64,000 nucleotides of DNA. It comes from Furcasterigmium furcatum (Eukaryota; Ascomycota; Sordariomycetes; Glomerellales; Plectosphaerellaceae). This document shows, one piece after another, positions 1 to 10,900 of this stretch. A program made the position numbers and the translations under genes. The stretch covers positions 3,042,934 to 3,106,933 of the forward strand of contig BCIA01000001.1 of NCBI GenBank assembly GCA_001599815.1. The letters are read 5' to 3'. How positions within the stretch are numbered: the stretch's first letter is position 1; the number at the start of each line of letters is the position of its first letter. The notes beneath the pieces are model-generated. The model had not been told where the DNA came from, did no database searches, and was given only the letters and a program-made list of their open reading frames with translations.

Positions 1-1233
1 AGTGGGAGGGGCGGCGTCAGCGAAGATGGGGTACAGGCCGTTGAAGGAGATGTTAGAGAGCTGGAAGACGAGGTAGGTCAGGAGGACGAGGACGGTGTTG
101 CGATTGAGGATCTCGCGCCAGGACGTCTGCTCCTCGTCGTCCTTTCCATTCTCGACTGCTTCGGAGTCTACTTGGAGCAGCTCCGATGTCTCATTGTCAT
201 GATCATCAGCGTCTTCGTCGTCCTCGTCGTCGTGCTGCTGGGACGAGGGCCGAGAGCCTGCGCGAGGCCATCTTGAGCTCCAAGATCGCCGCTTTGGCGG
301 GCTCGGCCTCCAGATCCAGGACCAGGCCGTGCGCAGCCAGTTCGGGATCCAACTCGCGTGATCTACTCCCTCCAAGCCATCGAGCGTCTCCTCAAACCAC
401 AGGCCGACCACGACAACACTGACTGCCAAGAGGCCGGCGCTCACAATGTTGGGTGCCAGGTACGGGAACTTGTCCGACAACCGGCCGACCATCAAGCCGC
501 CCAGTGCCGGGCCGGTGATGCCGCCCAAGGAGTAGATGACGGGCAGCCACGTGAAGGCCTTGCTCTGGTTCGACCTGTCCGTGACCTCGCCGAGCACCGT
601 GGGAACCACGGCAGCGTTACCATTGAGCATACCCATGGCGACGTGGACGACGATGATCTGCCAATACGACTGGCAGAACCCGAACGCGACGAAGCAGCAC
701 ATGAGCATGAACGTTCCCAGCACCATGGTCGGTTTCCGCCCGACGACGTCTGATAGGTACCCCCAGAGCAAGTTTGTTGACAGCTGCGCCAGGGCGAAGG
801 ACGAGGCGAGGATGCCGACGTACAGTCCTGCCTGGCCCTTCGGGATACCCTCGAAAGACTCAACCATCTGAGGCAGGTAGGGAGATATCGAGTTGAGCGC
901 GGTCTGCTCTGTGAGGGACAGCAGGGCGAGGAGGGCGAGCTGTCGGAGGGGGAGGGGCGTCTCGTGGCGGTCGTCATCGGACATATCGGACTGTGAATCC
1001 TCTTCGTCCTCTAACGGGTTGACCCTCGAGTCTCTCGGCGTCTTTGGGGGAGGAGTCGGGAAGGTATGGTATCGGTATGTTGACTGCCGGCGGAAGAGCC
1101 TGGCTTGCCGGCTGGCCTCCATATTGTCGACGGAGGGGATGGGCTCACCGGCGTGGAGGGAGCCGGCGGAGACCGTTCGCCCTGCCGCGAAGGCGTGGGC
1201 GCGGTCTCTGGTCGGCGCATCGGTCCGACCCAT
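1..1233 (-). CDS. MFS transporter, DHA1 type (3' end cut off)
   Basis: The start codon is at 1233 and 411 codons run open to the window edge without an intron, so the C-terminal part is missing. The N-terminus is a hydrophilic tail of about 90 residues rich in Ser, Pro and Asp. It is followed by the first transmembrane bundle, including the MFS loop 2-3 signature (GYLSDVVGRKPT, 723-757 region) and a GG-x-TGPALGG segment typical of helix 5. After about six helices comes a long acidic cytoplasmic loop (QQHDDEDDEDADDHD near 180-230), then the first helix of the second bundle. Fungal proteins of this layout (YCR023C-like DHA1 family) are plasma- or vacuolar-membrane proton antiporters with unknown substrates. 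The family call is firm; the substrate cannot be read from sequence. Confidence 0.9.
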   Translation of the reverse strand, partial: MGRTDAPTRDRAHAFAAGRTVSAGSLHAGEPIPSVDNMEASRQARLFRRQSTYRYHTFPTPPPKTPRDSRVNPLEDEEDSQSDMSDDDRHETPLPLRQLALLALLSLTEQTALNSISPYLPQMVESFEGIPKGQAGLYVGILASSFALAQLSTNLLWGYLSDVVGRKPTMVLGTFMLMCCFVAFGFCQSYWQIIVVHVAMGMLNGNAAVVPTVLGEVTDRSNQSKAFTWLPVIYSLGGITGPALGGLMVGRLSDKFPYLAPNIVSAGLLAVSVVVVGLWFEETLDGLEGVDHASWIPNWLRTAWSWIWRPSPPKRRSWSSRWPRAGSRPSSQQHDDEDDEDADDHDNETSELLQVDSEAVENGKDDEEQTSWREILNRNTVLVLLTYLVFQLSNISFNGLYPIFADAAPPT

Positions 1234-2029
1234 GGTGACGGTCTCTCCGCTGTGTGATGAAGCAGAGAACCAGGCTTCTCTGCGCGTCAGAAGCGCTGAG
1301 AGCAAAATACGCGTTTCGTAGACGCGGGAGTGGTGACGTAGGTACCGAGGTGAGCTCGAAGACTTGGCGGCTGGTCTGTGTGGTGTCTGTATGGCTATGA
1401 CCCCCTGGAGGGCTCACGAGATATTCAGTAGCTGGTTTATGGCTCATACATGATCTTGGGGGAGAATTGGTGAAGGGTCGCGGTGGTTGAAATGATGGAG
1501 TTGAGAAAAGGAAGAAAGGTGATATCACGAAATGTTTGGTGACCACTGGACGATGATGCGAGGGGAATTTTGTCGCGCGGAACAGGCGTCTAGACCACTG
1601 GAACAGCCTCTAGAACTCGAGCTTGAACGCCTGAGGCGGTCGCTAAGCTCCGGGTGGTGCGGCGGGGTTGTGGAGAGTGCAGCCAATCAAGTCTGTTGTG
1701 AGGCCCAGTTTCTAGGGGCAAACCCAATCACAGAGTTTGAATCAGCCGTTGAGGACGTCATTGGCCCAAAGCCAGATCCCCTCTGAATCGAAGATCGACA
1801 GAAGCTTCCACAGGCCATGCCCCTGCTTGCTTCTTCATCCTCCGCCTCACCTCGGCACGACCATGTCTCCCTCCACCAGCCTCATCCTGGGTTCGCGTTC
1901 GTCCTTGGAATGCCTATCCCTGGCGACCCCCACGGCACGTCATCTGAAGCATCACGAGACCAGACGAGCCACCAAAGCGGTGAACACTAAACCGACGTTC
2001 ATTTCTTTCTGTCTCTTTCTCTCTCGTGC
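1234..2029. other. Intergenic, upstream of the MFS gene
   Basis: This 0.8 kb lies between the start of the MFS gene and the 3' end of the GH105 gene, both on the minus strand. It should contain the MFS promoter. I see no credible gene or RNA in it. Confidence 0.6.
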
Positions 2030-3148
2030 CTAATAGTACACCCGCAGGAACTCGACCAGCGCCATCATCGCCATGGCCTGCCCGTACGGCATGCTCGTCC
2101 GCGGAATGTCCTTGTAGTGCTGCAGGTCGTGGCCCATGCCCGTGCCGAAAGACGTGTTGAGCAGCTCACCCTCGGGGCTGATGTTCTCAATCACCGCCTT
2201 GATCGCCTTGATGGCCGTCTCCTCGTACTCCTTGCCGATGTACCTCTTTCGCTGCGACTTGAGGATGCCGTACGCGAACCCGGCCGTCGCGCTCGCCTCG
2301 ACGTACGAGCCCTCCTCCTCGGAGACGTCGAGCAGCGTTCGCCAGAGGCCGCTCTCTGCTTGCAGCGGCACCAGGGCCGAGACCTGCGCCTCGAGCGTCG
2401 TGAGGAGGTGGTATCGGAGGGGGTCGTCGTCGGGGAGGCCGAGGAGCTCGACGAATTCGGGCAGCACGATGGTCAGCCAGGCGTTTCCGCGCGCCCAGCG
2501 GGCCCGCGCGAAGTTGTGGCCGCCGTCCGCGAAGGTCCAGCCGTGGAAGAAGAGGCCTGTCGGGTGGTCCTGCAGGTACTGGATGTGGAGGAGGAACTGC
2601 TTCTTCGCCTCGGCGACGTAATGCGGCCTGTTCAGCACCAGGCCGATCTTGGCCAGCGGCATGACCGTCATCATAAGGGTGTCGTCCCACAGTTGCTCGT
2701 CGTTGATCTCGAGATATGTCGTGTGCTGCATACCGCCGTACTTTGTCCTGCCGAGGTCGTGGTACGCCCACTCGGCCCACGCGTCGAGCCAGGGGAGGTA
2801 GGTCTGGTTGCCTGTCCGCTCGTAGACGAAGGCGAGGGTGAGGAACACGGCCATCGTGTTGATGTTCTTGCCCTTGTGGCCTTCCGCGAAGCGGTTCTTG
2901 AACCAATCTTCGATGTGCTTGAGGGTCTCCTCGTCGTTGGTCATCTCGTAGTACTTCCACATGCCGTACAGGCCGATGCCGTGCGTCCACTCCCAGTCAT
3001 TCCAGCCCTTGGTGTCGATGATGCGGCCATCGGCCAGGGTCATGAGGAACTCTCCCGTCGTATCCTTGATGTTCACGAGCTCATGAATGAGCCACTTGAT
3101 CTTGGAGTCGATGTCGGCCGACTTGAGGCCGTGGAGTTCGAGAGGCAT
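2030..3148 (-). CDS. GH105 unsaturated rhamnogalacturonyl hydrolase
   Basis: This is a single-exon gene of 372 aa, the normal length for glycoside hydrolase family 105 (YteR/YesR fold, an alpha/alpha-six barrel). These enzymes remove the unsaturated uronic acid that pectate or rhamnogalacturonan lyases leave at the non-reducing end of oligosaccharides. Family hallmarks are DWEWTHGIGLYG (residues 51-62), LWDDTLMM (153-160, with the candidate catalytic Asp155/156), GLFFHGW and ARWARGNAW. No signal peptide is visible, so it probably acts inside the cell on imported pectin fragments. The ATG at 3148 directly precedes the conserved N-terminal helix. The neighbouring genes are not obviously pectin-related. 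Confidence 0.93.
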   Translation of the reverse strand: MPLELHGLKSADIDSKIKWLIHELVNIKDTTGEFLMTLADGRIIDTKGWNDWEWTHGIGLYGMWKYYEMTNDEETLKHIEDWFKNRFAEGHKGKNINTMAVFLTLAFVYERTGNQTYLPWLDAWAEWAYHDLGRTKYGGMQHTTYLEINDEQLWDDTLMMTVMPLAKIGLVLNRPHYVAEAKKQFLLHIQYLQDHPTGLFFHGWTFADGGHNFARARWARGNAWLTIVLPEFVELLGLPDDDPLRYHLLTTLEAQVSALVPLQAESGLWRTLLDVSEEEGSYVEASATAGFAYGILKSQRKRYIGKEYEETAIKAIKAVIENISPEGELLNTSFGTGMGHDLQHYKDIPRTSMPYGQAMAMMALVEFLRVYY

Positions 3149-4560
3149 CTTGATGGAGTCTTGGGTTGGTGTTGGGAGAGGTAAAGGGGTGTCTCGAGTA
3201 CTGGCGCAATTGGAAGCCGTTGCCTTTCAGAAACTCCCACCGAATTTCTCGTGGACAAACCCCAGCTTAAGAGATCTTTCCCGCCGTCTAGCATGACGAT
3301 TTACCCCGCGGACCTGGGGTCCTGTTCAGCGGGGACCCTTCGGGTTCGGGGTATCTCGAACCATCTTGTCCTCTCAGCGCTCGGGGCCATCCCTGCCACA
3401 GGCTTTGGGGCCACCCGGCAAGCTTGTTTTCGCAATTGCTCCGAGCGGAAGCAAGAAGTTTGCTAAGAAGTTTTGGGCTGGACTGCCAATGGCGGAAAAA
3501 CGAGCCCCATACTCGCCTGGTGATCACCGGGGGTTCGGTATGATGAAGACCGAGAATTGTCACGGGGGACGGGAACCAAGGGGGCGCAGCCAATCAGTGG
3601 ACCTCGGGCCATTTGTTCTGCTGCTCGCCTCTGCAGGGCGGTGACATTCCCGGAGGGGTTCTGATCTTGATGAATGTGCTTTCCTTTTGCATCGATCCCT
3701 CAGATTACTCCCTTTAGACACAGATATGTTCGAGATGATGCTGATGTACCTGGGTGAACACCTCAGGCAGGGATGTGAGCATGTGATTGGGCTGGAGAAG
3801 AAAAGGGGCTAACTCCCAGTGCGGAGAATCTCCCCTATTCCCGTCCTCGTGGTGAAGCGTCTCCATCACATGGGAGATCTGCCCCGACTCAGGTATTTTT
3901 ATCAACTACTCACAAGTCAAGTGTATTTCGTTAGGAGGTGGCCAGACGTGCATCCCGGGACTAGTGCCATCGAGGGTCTGTCGGCAAGCCACCCATGCTA
4001 AGAGGGCAGAGCCGCATTCTTGCCTGAAGGGGAAACATCCATGGCAGCAGACAGGACGTGCGCGGGTCTCAAATGACCATGCCTTCATCGCTTCCAGCTG
4101 GCATTCTATTATGTATTCTGTTGATTGTTGAAGAATGGGCATAGGTATTCTTGGACTCCAGAGAGTCGGCGGGCGGGAGCAGTCCCGTGAGCGTGTTGGC
4201 TTGGAATCGAGGACCACATCTACAGACCGCCAAGCTCAAATAGCTCCGAGGTGACTACAAGAAAATGTAGTTCCGAAGCCATGCTACGTATGAAAGCACC
4301 GACAGAATGAGAGCTATGTCGATCCCCTGAGACTCTATCTGTTGCAGCAACACGTACTAGCAGCAGTACACCACGGAAGTTCCGCGGAGACTTGTCGAGT
4401 ATGATCCAAAATTGGCCCCGGAGTTTCCATGGAGGAAAGAAAAGTTCAGATGAGCACAGCGGCAGGAGCTGTTGTTGTATAAAGCTTGAATATTCCTCCA
4501 TCCTAGCGATTCTTCGACCGCTGTCTTGCTAGGAGGCACCGGCAGGCCAACGAAACAGTC
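3149..4560. other. Intergenic, divergent promoter region GH105 / MFS
   Basis: This 1.4 kb separates the divergent GH105 (minus) and MFS (plus) genes. It holds the CGG-N5-CCG element at 4372-4393, listed separately. The short open frames here have no family resemblance and poor codon bias. Confidence 0.6.
4372..4393. promoter_or_regulatory. CGG-N5-CCG element upstream of the MFS gene
   Basis: CACGGAAGTTCCGCGGA is followed by GAGACTT and lies about 190 bp before the transporter ATG. CGG and CCG are arranged as an inverted repeat around five bases, with one more CGG abutting. That is the layout bound by Zn2Cys6 dimers. A near copy stands before the adjacent Zn2Cys6 gene (6144-6170). Binding is inferred. 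Confidence 0.6.
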
Positions 4561-6086
4561 ATGGCAAACCCCGGCGACATCGAGGTTCAAATTTCGAGCT
4601 TGGGGCACAAGCTCGAAGCAGACGGGAGCCTGAACTCGGACCAGGTCGACTTTGACGGCCCCGACGACCCTGAAAATGCCATGAACTGGCCTTCCTCCAA
4701 GAAGACGGTGGCAATCACTCTGATCTCGGTCATGGTCATGCTCTCGTAAGCTCTCGGCCATGTCAGCCGCCTGAGTACTGCTTCTGATACCTCGAGAACA
4801 GACACATCGGCTCAACCATCAGTTCTTCCGCCACCTCGGCCATACTCGACACCTTCCACTCAACCAACCAGTCCATCGCCACCCTTGCGACGACCATCTA
4901 TCTGCTCGGCTACGCCAGCGGACCCATTGTCATAGCCCCCATGTCAGAGATGTACGGCCGCGCCCTCCTCTACAAGATCTGCATCGTCCTCTCCGTCGTC
5001 TTCAACGTGGGCTGCGCGTTGGCCGACAGCCTGGCAGCTCTCGTCGTCCTCCGCCTCCTCGCTGGCGTCGCTGCGTCTGCTCCCGTCACGCTGGGGCCCG
5101 GGTCCATCGCCGACATGATCCTGCGCGAGAAACGCGGCGTCCCCGTATCGGTTTTCACCTTCACTGCCACACTGGGACCCATGATCGGGCCCATCTGCGG
5201 CGGGTACGTGACGCCTGCAGCAGGCTGGCGCTGGGTGTTCTGGATCATGGCCATCGCCTCAACTGTCGTTGCGGTGCTTCTCATTGCGTTCGTGCGCGAA
5301 TCGTACCCGTACGTGTTGCTCGAGCGGAAGACGAAGAGACTCCGCAAGGAGACGGGGAACGACAACCTCAGGTCTGTCCTCGATGCCAGAAAAGCGCCGC
5401 GGGAGCTCTTTGCGCAGTCTATCACCCGCCCCCTCAGGATGCTGTTCTCACCCATCGTATTCCTCATCTCGCTATACGTCGCAAGCGTCTACGGCTACCT
5501 GTACCTGTGCTTTGCCACATTTCCGCGCGTATTCCGTGACCAGTACGGCTTTAGCAGCGGTGCCTCGGGCCTCGCGACGGCGGGCCTCGGGATCGGTGGT
5601 CTCGCCGGCGTCATCTTCTGCGGCGCAGTGGCAGATCGGCTGGCTGCTTACCTCTCGCGGAAGAACGACGGCGAGACACTGCCCGAGCACCGGCTGCCCA
5701 CCCTGGCTGTTGGCGGGCTCTGCGTCACCATCGGGCTGTTTTGGTACGGATGGGCAGCAGACAGCCAGGTGCACTGGATCTTGCCCATCATCGGATCGGG
5801 GTTTATCGGCGCGAGCCTCAGTATCACATACATGGCGAGCACGCTGTACCTCATCGACGCCTTCACTGTCCACGCCGCGTCGGTCACGGCAGCGAGCACG
5901 ATCCTCCGATGCTCGTGCGGGGCTCTGCTGCCGCTTGCTGGGAGCGAAATGTTCGATACGCTGGGCATCGGCTGGGGCAATTCGGTGCTGGGGTTCATCT
6001 CGGTCGCCTTTTTGCCTGTTCCTGTGGTGTTTTTCTGGTATGGGCAGCGGATTCGAGAGGCGAAGCGATTCCAGGTGGCCTATTGA
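4561..6086 (+). CDS. MFS drug:H+ antiporter (DHA1)
   Basis: There are two exons, 4561-4745 and 4802-6086. The 56-bp intron starts GTAAGC and ends ACAG, and the product is 489 aa. The cytoplasmic N-terminus ends in the family motif PDDPENAMNW-P, which precedes helix 1 in fungal multidrug/polyamine DHA1 transporters. Further marks are APMSEMYGR in loop 2-3 (the family's P-x-SE-x-YGR), and GPGSIADM plus LGPMIGPICGGY (motif C, antiporter signature) in the first half. Twelve helices are expected. A Zn2Cys6 regulator gene begins 170 bp downstream on the same strand, and both genes carry the same CGG-N5-CCG element, so this is probably a regulated efflux pump. The exported compound is unknown. Confidence 0.93.
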
Positions 6087-6143
6087 TGAGCGGAACATAC
6101 TTATGTTTCTACGGCTTAGTCATCGTACATGACCGCAAATTCC

Positions 6144-6170
6144 CACGGAACTTCCGCGGAACGGAGACTT
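6144..6170. promoter_or_regulatory. CGG-N5-CCG element upstream of the Zn2Cys6 gene
   Basis: CACGGAACTTCCGCGGA is followed after four bases by GAGACTT and lies about 110 bp before the ATG at 6256. It matches the element at 4372 at 16 of 17 core positions. The inserted bases create a further CGG at 6162-6164. This suggests autoregulation together with control of the preceding transporter. Confidence 0.6.
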
Positions 6171-6255
6171 CATCTTCACATCACCTTCACCCAGAGACAC
6201 CATCACAGTTGTGTTTTCTTCTTCCAATGAGTGGCAGTATATATCCGACAAGAAC

Positions 6256-8382
6256 ATGTCCGCTGCCAGACAAGGCACGCGCTCTGGAAACAGGGTGAAT
6301 TACTCGTGCGACCAATGCCGATCACGCAAGCTTCGCTGCGACCGTCCTGTTCCCTGCGCCAACTGCGTGTCCCGTGGGATCGAGTGCGTCTTCAGTCCCT
6401 CAACGGTGGTAACCAGACGACGGAGGATCCGTGGTTTGGCGGCAGCTAAGGACAATGGATCATCGACGGAGGGTGCTCCGGCCACACCTCCCGTGCCGCC
6501 CTCGCCGTCACTAGTACGGCATGCAGCAGCCCCTGACCAGACGGACTTGCTGGCGGAGATTCGGGCACTGAAGAGGATGGCTCAAGACCTGGAGAGCCGA
6601 GTCATGTCTGCGTCTAACGGTGGACTCAGCATGTCACCAACGACCACGATCACCACCACGAGTCCTGCCTCATCCAGCCTGGGCAAAGTGAGCGATGCTG
6701 TTGCTCACTTGGAGCGCGTATCCATGAGCCAGCACTCACGGGATCCAAGCTGCTTTGACGACGTCACATTCCAGATCGCTCGTATTCAGGATATATCTGG
6801 TTCCGCCACACATACAATGCACATGGGCCACTGGACCAGATGTGTGTACCTCCCAGAGCACCATGAAGCCAGAATCCTCGCGGACAAGTTCGTGTCTAAG
6901 CTGAGCTATGTCTATCATGTTCTACACAATCCTTCGCTGCCTGCTTTTATCGACGAGACCTATCATCAGCTTTCTCGCAGCAGTGGCGGTCAGGGACAGG
7001 TCCAGCTGGGCCATGTCATCCTGCTCCTCAGCATCATCGCGAGCGCATCGCAGGTCTGGACAGCAGACGACTGTGCCCACGGCGGCGAGGTACCTCTTTT
7101 CTCTTCACCCGCCGAGGCGAGCTTACAGACCTCTCACTGGATCAAAGCAACACACGACGTACTCGCCGCCCAACAGAACTGCCCACCCCCGACACTCGAG
7201 ACTGTCCTCGGCATAACCGTATTTTCTTACCTCATGTTTAATCAGGAAGGTGCCTCGCTCCGATTCCGCTCCTTGGTATCAATGGGCATAGTCCTGGGCC
7301 AGGAAATTGGCTTGCATCGTATGGACGGAGGACCTGGACGGCATGAGACCCCGGACACCATTCGGTCGGAATTAGGGCGTCGGGCGTGGTGGTATCTTGT
7401 CGCCACCGACTGGGTCACGGTTTCGAGATATGTCGGACCGCGCGAGGGCATCTATCTCGTAAGCCCCCGTCAGATGGCGGTCAACAAGCCGCGTAACATT
7501 GATGATGCCGACCTCCTGGACGGCGGGCCCAACGTGGACCTTCCATACTCCCAGCCAACGGACATGTCCTATTTCCTGCAACGGCTACGCCTCGCCGAGG
7601 TCTCCCGCAGCATCATGGAACCCATCTCCATGGCTACAATGGCTTCCGGGACTCACAGCTACCTCTCCCACGTCATGAACCTGGACTCTGAGCTCGAACG
7701 GATGATCCGTGAGGTGCCTCCCTTCCTCAACCTGGACTCTTATCACGCATGTCCCGGTGCTGAGCAGGGCGAAGTCTTCATCCAAGCCTACCTCCTCAAC
7801 GTGCTGATCCAGTCCCAAAGATGCGTGCTGCACCTTCGTCACGTCACCTCCAGATTTGCCGATAACGATCCGGCCGACAAATCATCGCGGCAGGCTTGCG
7901 TCCACGCAGCGCGCCGGATCATCCGTGCCGAACAGCAGCTCGAGAACACCCGACACCCGTTTGTCCAGACCCGGATGCGACTGTCAGTCATCCTCCACGG
8001 GGTCTTCATGGCTAGCATCGTCATTCTGATGGACGCTTGTCTTGAGGGGACGGGGCGGCGGGAATCCGGCGAGGTGGCCGAGGTCTTACGGATCGTCGAG
8101 GAGGCAGAGCCTCATTCCCTGGCAGCGGGAAAGCTGCATGAGGCTCTTATGCAGCTGCTGGCCAGACATGGAGGGGAGGAACACAACAGGGAAGTGTCTA
8201 CGACCGCGCATTCGGGGCCTTCCGCGGCTGCTGTGGTATCTGATGAGCCTTCCACCCCCTTCACCAGCGGGCAAACCTCCCATGATGATCAGTTGGCACA
8301 GAGCCTGGAGGAATTGGTCGATATGGAGGGGTTCGAGTGGGACGATCTCTTCTCCACGCTTGACTCCTCGTCGTTTTTCTGA
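6256..8382 (+). CDS. Zn2Cys6 transcription factor with fungal-specific domain
   Basis: This is one exon encoding 708 aa. The ATG at 6256 is chosen because it is the first in-frame ATG; the open frame upstream has only non-ATG codons. The binuclear zinc cluster is C18-x2-C21-x6-C28-x5-C34-x2-C37-x6-C44, followed by a basic linker (TRRRRIRG). A short leucine/acidic stretch near residues 95-115 may be the dimerisation helix. The middle homology domain is recognisable from about 250 to 500, with SMGIVLGQEIGLHRMDGG and GRRAWWYLVATDWV as the typical core. The acidic C-terminus (MEGFEWDDLFSTLD) could be an activation region. Its position after the MFS gene and the shared promoter element suggest that it controls that pump and itself. 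Confidence 0.92.
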   Translation: MSAARQGTRSGNRVNYSCDQCRSRKLRCDRPVPCANCVSRGIECVFSPSTVVTRRRRIRGLAAAKDNGSSTEGAPATPPVPPSPSLVRHAAAPDQTDLLAEIRALKRMAQDLESRVMSASNGGLSMSPTTTITTTSPASSSLGKVSDAVAHLERVSMSQHSRDPSCFDDVTFQIARIQDISGSATHTMHMGHWTRCVYLPEHHEARILADKFVSKLSYVYHVLHNPSLPAFIDETYHQLSRSSGGQGQVQLGHVILLLSIIASASQVWTADDCAHGGEVPLFSSPAEASLQTSHWIKATHDVLAAQQNCPPPTLETVLGITVFSYLMFNQEGASLRFRSLVSMGIVLGQEIGLHRMDGGPGRHETPDTIRSELGRRAWWYLVATDWVTVSRYVGPREGIYLVSPRQMAVNKPRNIDDADLLDGGPNVDLPYSQPTDMSYFLQRLRLAEVSRSIMEPISMATMASGTHSYLSHVMNLDSELERMIREVPPFLNLDSYHACPGAEQGEVFIQAYLLNVLIQSQRCVLHLRHVTSRFADNDPADKSSRQACVHAARRIIRAEQQLENTRHPFVQTRMRLSVILHGVFMASIVILMDACLEGTGRRESGEVAEVLRIVEEAEPHSLAAGKLHEALMQLLARHGGEEHNREVSTTAHSGPSAAAVVSDEPSTPFTSGQTSHDDQLAQSLEELVDMEGFEWDDLFSTLDSSSFF

Positions 8383-8677
8383 AATTCTGCCCATGAGTTT
8401 AGCAAGCCCATCAATTTATTACAACTGTACAGAGATACGCTTGCAATTACTCCCTGCTCCACGTGGGACCCGGCCATCATTGCGGCGCATCCATCACTGC
8501 ATCGAGGCGAATATCAACACGGGACAAGGGATAGGCAACTCATATATCCTGCAAATGTCACTGGAATCACGAGCAATGGTATTCTGATCCAAATTCTCCC
8601 TGCCAATCAAGGCTCTAACACTGGTTCTAGCCCATTCTTGTAACGTTCTCCTACTAGCACAATCCTCCGAACTCCCC

Positions 8678-9537
8678 TCAAATGCTGGCGATCGCGGGTC
8701 CAGGAATCTCATAGTTGTCAATGTCACCCGTCCAGATGTTGATGAGGATGCCGGGGTGCTGCAATATCAGTCAGCCAAATCCTATGTCATTCCTCAGGCA
8801 AGACTTACATCAGCCTCGTACTCGCCGGGGAAGACGGCGTCCGCGGGCGTGGAGCCGCTGCCACCGTCGGTGATGGTGACTTGCTGCAAAGCCATTAGCA
8901 CATTCTCTCTCCCTCGGGACTGAGGGGAACTCACGTAGCAGGTCATGTAGAACTGCGCGGCGCCAGGGGCGGACGCGGTGTGCAGGGCGATGGCCTCGGC
9001 GCGGATGAGGTAGTCGCCGGCGGGCAGGTTCGCGGGGACGGTGAACTCGAAGCGGCCGCACTGCTCGTTCAGGACGTCGGTGCCCCAGAGCTGGTCCTCG
9101 GGCGAGTAGCCGTACTCGGCGACCTTGAAGAAGGGGTCGGAGCCGTCGGCGGTGGTGGCGTCGGCGACGGCCGCCATGTAGACGATAACCGGGCCGAAGT
9201 GGTTGCCGCCGATGGCAGGGCGGTCGCAGGCGCGGTCGCCGGGCTGCTCGTGCATCTCGACCTCGACGGAGGAGCCGGCTGGGGGGTGTCAGTGCGACCC
9301 TCAACGGCCGGATAGGGGGCGCGGCTTACCAGCGATGGTGCAGACGCCGGCGACACCGGTGGCGCCGCCGACGTTGCAGCGGAGGTCGTTCGATGTGACG
9401 TCCTCGACGGGGCTGTTGCTGGGCGGCAGACGAGCGCAGACGTTGTCCTGGTCGACGCCATCGATCCAGAGCTGCTGGAAGGTTGCGTGGCCGAGAGCCA
9501 GGCCGGCGGAGGCCAACATGGTGAACGTGGACTTCAT
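8678..9537 (-). CDS. AA9 lytic polysaccharide monooxygenase, secreted
   Basis: There are four exons, 9330-9537, 8935-9278, 8809-8883 and 8678-8758. The introns are 51, 51 and 50 bp, and the product is 235 aa. The signal peptide is residues 1-16 (MKSTFTMLASAGLALG), so maturation exposes His17, the first copper ligand of the histidine brace. The second ligand is His96 in GGNHFGPV. The second-sphere residues His169 and the Q178-F-Y180 motif are also present. AA9 enzymes cleave cellulose or xyloglucan oxidatively in the secretome. The protein ends in the usual GILINIWTG/IPGPA segment without a cellulose-binding module or GPI tail. Cysteines 34, 54, 66, 87, 143 and 183 could form the disulfides. 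The gene is convergent with the Zn2Cys6 gene. Confidence 0.95.
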
Positions 9538-10900
9538 GTTGATTGGATTTGGGTCTGACTGGGAGGTTGCCTGTCTGCTTGCCGGGCGAGCTTCTGAGAG
9601 ACCACGACAGAGGCGAACCGCCGAGTTATTTAAGCTTATCCCATGGCTGCCGAGGGATTACGATCGATGACCAAGGTTCCTCCCGTCGTCGTTCACAATG
9701 ACGATCTCTAATATCGAAAACCCCCAAACCCCGTCCCTGGTCACCTCGACATGGAGACACGTCTTGTCACCTTCCAGGTTTCGAACGGCATTTCCATCAG
9801 ATTTAAAGAGCCAAGCAGCCCGCAACGGGATGCCGCCCCGTTGACATGACGGACAAGGCATGATCTTCGCGGGGAGTACGGGGGAATCGGCGAAATATCC
9901 AGTCACGAGAGCCTGAAACACAGTGCGAGGTGCTCATGTAAGCCAGCATGCAATCTATTGCCCGCCGTTTCGACCACAGATCAAGGCTTTGAGCACGGGA
10001 ACCCATAGATTTTGGCGGCATGGTGATGTCCGGGTGCAATGGTGATCCATGCCGGTTTGGGCCCGGAGGCAGCTCCCGGTGTAAGTGGGGCCGGAGTGTC
10101 ATGTTGATTCGGACCACACGGCCATGTTGGTGACAGCAAGCTGGGATAGCACTTGTGGAAAGACAGTATTGAGAGCAAGAGAGTGGATAGGGTGTTCATT
10201 TGAGTGCATATCCAAGACGTTGTCAAGATCAAATGTATAGCAGCTGACGTAGGCGGGGCCGAAGGGAGAGCTCAGCAGATGGTCCAGCTCCGGTCACTAG
10301 AGAACCGAGCCCACTGACCATCAAACCACTCGTTCGAGATACAGGTGCTTTCAGATGAATGCTCAGGAGGGGCTCGATCTCCCTTCACTGCTGCTCGCTG
10401 TATCCACCTCCGGAACCGGCTCAGGCCAGTCGACTAGGGCCAAGTGTCGATCATCTCAAGGAATCGGACTAGAAGTCACCGTTCAGTTGTGCAGCTGTCT
10501 TGCCAAAACCTCAGAAAGACAATAGGGAAATAGAATTGGCTTAGTTCCTCGCCATCCAAGCGACGCCATGGCAGCCGCTTTTAAGCGGTATGGATGCCCG
10601 AGCTCATGGAAGAGAGATCTCCGAGTTTGAGGAAGCTCCATGAAGGGATTCAAGTCACCGATTACTATCCCCGCGAGAATATAGTAGTGGCTCGCGGTAC
10701 GCTCCTCCTGCATATGTTCGTCATTGGTTACCGATAGTCAAATATCCGCGCCAAGTGAGCATGAATCAGACGGCACCGCAAAGAAGACAACCAAGTAGCA
10801 TCGAAGTGGAAGGACTCTTGCCGAGCAATAGCACAGGCACGCTGCCTCCAGCAGCTGGGTATCATATTCTCTCCGTCTAGCTTCGCAGCCTCTTCGTCAT
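9538..10900. other. Intergenic, promoter of the AA9 gene
   Basis: This 1.36 kb separates the AA9 gene from the 3' end of the Med8 gene. An A/T-rich TATA-like stretch lies at 9625-9634, about 90 bp before the AA9 start. SYGGRG-type hexamers that could bind the carbon repressor CreA/Cre1 occur (near 10066, 10090 and 10254), but such hexamers are frequent by chance. No gene is seen. Confidence 0.5.

Noticed and set aside
6211..6255. Fifteen-codon upstream extension of the first Zn2Cys6 protein
   Set aside because: It begins with GTG, not ATG, in a eukaryotic gene; the first ATG in frame is at 6256.
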